From contig NZ_JAAOTJ010000027.1 in NCBI RefSeq assembly GCF_011297335.1, positions 1 through 64,000 on the forward strand: a DNA stretch of 64,000 bases. Reading direction: 5' to 3'. The position numbers were made by a program, and so were the translations under genes. This DNA is from Catellatospora methionotrophica. Its GTDB lineage: Bacteria > Actinomycetota > Actinomycetes > Mycobacteriales > Micromonosporaceae. Positions 60,792 through 64,000 of this stretch are shown here, piece after piece; the stretch's first letter is position 1; each line of letters begins with the position of its first letter. A model generated the notes under the pieces. It was not told where the DNA came from, ran no database searches, and saw nothing but the letters and a program-made list of their open reading frames with translations.

Positions 60792-62729
60792 GTGCCCGGA
60801 TTGAACGCACGGATCGACCAGGCGGCGAGCCTGCACCGGCATGCTTCGGCGGTGGTTCAGGCGGCAGCGTCCGCGTTGGACACCTATCTTCCGCCGCCTC
60901 GGACCGATCTGGCTGAGCAGCAGGCGCTCGCGCAGCGGCTGCGGGATGCCGCAGTGCGGCTGACGCCGGGCTGGCTGGGTGCGGTGCTGGACGAGGTGCC
61001 GGTGGGCACGCCGCTGGGTGATCAGCGGCGGCCTGAGTTCGTGCGGGTCGGGGTGGCCGCGCCGCAGGAGGATGCGCAGTTCCCGGCGGTGTTGCCGCTG
61101 CTGGGGACGGGTCATTTGACGTTCAGCGCCGATTCGCGGGATCCGCGGGTGGCGGGGGTGCTGCGGGCGATCCTGTTGCGGCTGCTGGCGACGGCGCCGT
61201 CGGGCACGCTGGTGGTGCGGGCGGTGGACGCGGTCGGCGGGGCGCTGTTCGCGCCGTTCGGGGCGCTGGCCGATGCGGGGCTGATGCCGCCGCCGGTCAC
61301 GGACCGGGCCGGGTTGCAGGCGGTGCTGGCGGAGGCCGAGCATTGGGTACGCCCGAGCCGTCCGGAGGCGCAGCGGCGCCCGACGGCCCGGCCGCGGCGT
61401 CGGGACTGCACCATGTTGTTGCTGGTCGCGGCGCTGCCGTCGGATGTGCAGGGTGCGGAGCTGAGCCGGATCACAGCGCTGGCGCAGGCGGGTCCGGCGA
61501 CGGGGCTGCACCTGATCGTGGCGGGGTGGCCGCCTCCGCCGTTGACACCGGAAACGTCGCTGCCGTCGGCGCAGGCCCCGTTGCCGATGAGTACGCAGAT
61601 CGCGTTGCGCAACCCGTACGCGCTGCTGGGTGGCATGCCTTTCGCCCAGCCGGCGGTGGGCGGCGGGCCGAGCCCCACGGCGAACTGGCCAGGGCTTTCG
61701 GTGCCGGTGCGGCTCGATCCTGATCCGCCCGCCGAGCTGGTGGCGCGGGTGTGCCGGGAGCTCGCGGAACGGTATGCCCTGTCGGGGCAGGTGCATCTGA
61801 TGGACCTGTTGCCGGATCCGGATCACTGGTGGGCGGAGTCGTCGGCGGCGGGCATGTCGACGACGGCGGGGCTGGCCGGTGATACGCCGATCTCGCTGGT
61901 GTTCGCTGATCTGACGCCGCACTGGCTGGTCGGGGGGCGGTCCGGCGGTGGCAAGTCGGCATTCCTGGTGAACGTGCTGTACGGGCTGTGTACCCGCTAC
62001 GACCCTGACGAGTTGGGGCTGTATCTGCTGGACTTCAAGGCAGGCGGGGCGTTCGGGCGGTTCGTGCCGGGCGCGGCGGGGGGCGAGCCTGATCCGGCGT
62101 GGCTGCCGCACGCGCGGGTGGTCGGCTTGGACTGTGATCGCGAGCAGGGCCTGGCGGTGTTGCAGGAGCTGGACGAGGAGCTGGACCGCCGCGAGCAGCT
62201 GTGGCAGGAGCTGGGTGTGAAGCGGTTCGCGCAGGCTCGTGAGCAGCGTCCACTGCCGCGGCTGGTCTGTGCTGTGGACGAGTTTCCGGAGCTGCTGGCG
62301 GGGTCGGATCCGATCGCGGCGCAGGCGCTGGCGTTGCTGGAGTCGATCGGGCGGCGGGGGCGCACGTACGGCGTGCATCTGATTCTGTGCTCGCAGACGG
62401 TGCGCGGCATCGAGGCGCTGCACGTCCGCCGGGACTCGCTGTTCGGGCAGGTGCCGGTGCGGATCGCGCTGCCGGGCGGCGGCGACGTGCTGGAGGCTAC
62501 TAACGACGCGGCGGCGAGCCTGCCGCTGGGCTGCGCGGTGGTCAACACCGCGGGCGGCCTGGGCGGGCCGCGCGGCGCGATCCGTGGCCACGAGAAGACG
62601 GTTCGTTTTCCCGACCCTGACGCTGACGCCCAGGTCCTCGCGGCCCTGCGTCAGCGCCTCTGGCAGGCCCGTGATCCGGCCTCCGGGCCGCCCCTGATCC
62701 TCACCGCGCTGTCTCAGGAACCCGCGTGA
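60792..62729 (+). CDS. FtsK/SpoIIIE-like ATPase
   Basis: The 645-aa protein starts at GTG 60792 with GGAGG 7 nt upstream; no membrane segment precedes the ATPase. The helical N-terminal region is followed by a C-terminal FtsK/HerA-type motor with Walker A VGGRSGGGKS (Lys388), LLDFKAGGAFGRFVPG, and Walker B CAVDEFPEL (Asp496), then IGRRGRTYGVHLILCSQ. FtsK-like ATPases move DNA or proteins through a ring. Here it might act as a coupling protein for the adjacent secretion-like module, or form an independent pair with the downstream membrane gene (inference). Confidence 0.82.
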   Translation: MPGLNARIDQAASLHRHASAVVQAAASALDTYLPPPRTDLAEQQALAQRLRDAAVRLTPGWLGAVLDEVPVGTPLGDQRRPEFVRVGVAAPQEDAQFPAVLPLLGTGHLTFSADSRDPRVAGVLRAILLRLLATAPSGTLVVRAVDAVGGALFAPFGALADAGLMPPPVTDRAGLQAVLAEAEHWVRPSRPEAQRRPTARPRRRDCTMLLLVAALPSDVQGAELSRITALAQAGPATGLHLIVAGWPPPPLTPETSLPSAQAPLPMSTQIALRNPYALLGGMPFAQPAVGGGPSPTANWPGLSVPVRLDPDPPAELVARVCRELAERYALSGQVHLMDLLPDPDHWWAESSAAGMSTTAGLAGDTPISLVFADLTPHWLVGGRSGGGKSAFLVNVLYGLCTRYDPDELGLYLLDFKAGGAFGRFVPGAAGGEPDPAWLPHARVVGLDCDREQGLAVLQELDEELDRREQLWQELGVKRFAQAREQRPLPRLVCAVDEFPELLAGSDPIAAQALALLESIGRRGRTYGVHLILCSQTVRGIEALHVRRDSLFGQVPVRIALPGGGDVLEATNDAAASLPLGCAVVNTAGGLGGPRGAIRGHEKTVRFPDPDADAQVLAALRQRLWQARDPASGPPLILTALSQEPA

Positions 62730-62832
62730 CCGCCCGGGATCGCGGTGCCGCCGGGCAGTCGTCCATGTCGTCCGTGTCGCACCGGCAGCCAGTACGCGGG
62801 CTGGGCGGGGCGGGGAAAAGTGAGGGTGGCCG

Positions 62833-63456
62833 GTGAGCGAGCGGGGTGTGGCCTGGGCGGAGTACCTGGGGGCGGCGGTGCGGTTGGACACCGTACGGCG
62901 GGAGGCGGCGGATTCGGCCGCGGGTGAGGTGTCGGCGCTGGCGGCGGCCCGTGACGAGCTGCCGATGGTGCAGGCACGGCTGGGGATGCAGGCGACGCGG
63001 CTGGTCGACGCGGCGGATCGGGCCGGGGCTCCGCCGCCGGTGCTGCAGCCGGGGCCGGTGGAGTCGATCGCCGCCGCGGAGGCGGTCGCGGGCGGCCCGG
63101 CGGTCGCGCTGGCCGCGTTGCGGCAGGCGGCGGCCAACGTCGAGGTCGCCGACGGGGCGCTGGCACGGTTCGACGACGAGGGCAGCGGGTCGCAGACGGC
63201 ACGCAACCTGCTGGTGTACGGGCCGCTGGGGCTGGCCGCGCTGCTGGTGCAGCTGGCGGTCGCGGGGCTGGCCGGGGACGGGGCGCAGGTGTTCTTCGCC
63301 GCGGTGTGCGGGCTGATCGTCGCGCCGCTGGCGTTCGGTGGCGGGTGGCTGCTCGTCGGCACCGTCTACCCGGATCGGCCGCGGACCGCCGCGGTGGGCG
63401 CGTTCGCCTGTATCGCGCCTTCGCTGCTGGCGGTCCTGCTGCTCGCCGTCCTGTGA
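62833..63456 (+). CDS. Membrane protein paired with the FtsK-like gene
   Basis: The 207-aa protein starts at GTG 62833 with GAGGG upstream. The N-terminal 120 residues are soluble and helical (VRREAADSAAGEVSALAAAR), followed by three membrane segments (LLVYGPLGLAALLVQLAVAG, VFFAAVCGLIVAPLAFGGGWLL and FACIAPSLLAVLLLAVL). No family recognised. It lies 103 bp after the FtsK-like gene on the same strand and might anchor that ATPase at the membrane. A bidirectional terminator separates it from folE. Confidence 0.65.
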   Translation: MSERGVAWAEYLGAAVRLDTVRREAADSAAGEVSALAAARDELPMVQARLGMQATRLVDAADRAGAPPPVLQPGPVESIAAAEAVAGGPAVALAALRQAAANVEVADGALARFDDEGSGSQTARNLLVYGPLGLAALLVQLAVAGLAGDGAQVFFAAVCGLIVAPLAFGGGWLLVGTVYPDRPRTAAVGAFACIAPSLLAVLLLAVL

Positions 63457-63462
63457 ACGAAA

Positions 63463-63494
63463 GCGCCCGTCGAGCCGGGAGGCTGGACGGGCGC
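63463..63494. terminator. Bidirectional terminator between the membrane gene and folE
   Basis: A perfect 9-bp outer stem (63463-63471 with 63486-63494) plus an inner AGCC/GGCT stem, between two convergent stop codons. Confidence 0.75.
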
Positions 63495-63507
63495 GGACGA
63501 TGACGGG

Positions 63508-64000
63508 TCAGCGGGAGTTGATCAGGGACATCGCTTCGGCGCGGGTCTTCGGGTCCGTCTTGAGGATGCCGCGTACGGCGCTGGTGACGGTGCGGGCCCC
63601 GGCCTTGCGGATGCCGCGCATCTCCATGCACATGTGCTCGCACTCCAGCACCACGATCACACCCCGGGCCTGGAGCTGCTCCTGGAGCAGGTCGGCGACC
63701 TGCGAGGTGAGACGTTCCTGCACCTGAGGGCGGCGGGCGTACACCTCGACGAGCCGGGCCAGTTTCGACAGGCCGGTGATGCGGCCGTCCTCGCCGGGCA
63801 GGTAGCCGACGTGCGCCACGCCACGGAACGGCAGCAGGTGGTGCTCGCACAGGCTGAAGATCGAGATGTCGCGGACGAGCACGAACTCGTCGTGGTCGGC
63901 CTCGAACGTCGTCTTGAGCACGTCCGCGGGGTTGGCGCGCAGGCCCGCGAACAGCTCGGCGTACGCGCGGGCCACCCGGGACGGGGTCTTCTGCAGGCCG
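63508..64000 (-). CDS. folE: GTP cyclohydrolase I, C-terminal part (start beyond window)
   Basis: The reading frame is open to the window edge (upstream residues [19 protein letters not shown]), so the N-terminus is missing. The enzyme makes dihydroneopterin triphosphate from GTP. Zinc and active-site segments are intact: [20 protein letters not shown] and [17 protein letters not shown] (zinc Cys and His), then [13 protein letters not shown]. folE is normally followed by folP; here the next genes on its 3' side face it. Confidence 0.95.
   Translation of the reverse strand, partial: GLQKTPSRVARAYAELFAGLRANPADVLKTTFEADHDEFVLVRDISIFSLCEHHLLPFRGVAHVGYLPGEDGRITGLSKLARLVEVYARRPQVQERLTSQVADLLQEQLQARGVIVVLECEHMCMEMRGIRKAGARTVTSAVRGILKTDPKTRAEAMSLINSR

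Overview
The window is high-GC actinobacterial DNA, most like a Micromonosporaceae-type actinomycete. This rests on GTG starts, 4-bp ATGA/GTGA gene overlaps, Lsr2, CarD, DisA, ClpC, septum-formation-family lipoproteins, and a familiar actinobacterial gene order (radA-disA-mutY-clpC-lsr2-coaX-nadC-nadB-panD-panC-midA-nuoD2-folK). The genus is not settled from sequence alone.

Layout. (1) 1-431: the 3' end of cysN. (2) 594-14404: an exopolysaccharide (EPS) locus. A tightly overlapping minus-strand operon runs from a Wzz/BY-kinase-like protein through a DUF3048 lipoprotein, O-antigen ligase, APH-like kinase, sulfotransferase and flippase to a GH26-like lipoprotein. A divergent plus-strand operon encodes an Alg14-like protein, an Alg13-sulfotransferase fusion and a GT2. 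A second GH26-like protein follows. Two sulfotransferases beside cysN suggest a sulfated polymer. (3) 14571-18685: two secreted beta-propeller proteins, one with a malectin-like domain. (4) 19088-32837: housekeeping and DNA-maintenance genes (ispD, carD, ubiA-like, radA, disA, def, ACT-domain, mutY, polysaccharide deacetylase, clpC, lsr2), with a repeat-rich gap at 25247-25741. (5) 33434-42765: cofactor genes (coaX, nadC, nadB, panD, panC) and three tandem septum-formation lipoproteins. (6) 42943-48932: a probable 40-aa exported peptide, a MidA-family methyltransferase next to an orphan nuoD, and membrane proteins. (7) 48955-64000: folate genes folK, folP, folB and folE. Between folB and folE lies a type-IV-secretion-like module (50931-59859; pilin-like, VirB3-like, VirB4-like, VirB6-like, NTF2-like, wall hydrolase) and an FtsK-like pair. 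folP/folB point opposite to folK and folE, which suggests an inversion around the inserted block.

Transcription signals are unusually legible. Many genes have a TANNNT -10 hexamer ending 5-8 nt before the start codon and no Shine-Dalgarno, as expected for leaderless mRNAs. This fixes several start codons (disA, nuoD, mutY) and supports two very small genes. Strong hairpin terminators separate most convergent pairs.

The items most worth a second look are: a 61-bp hairpin element present twice with covarying arms and a related core; the MidA/orphan-NuoD pair; the Alg13-sulfotransferase fusion and sulfated-EPS hypothesis; the secretion-like module without a visible relaxase that splits the folate cluster; and the leaderless small peptides.
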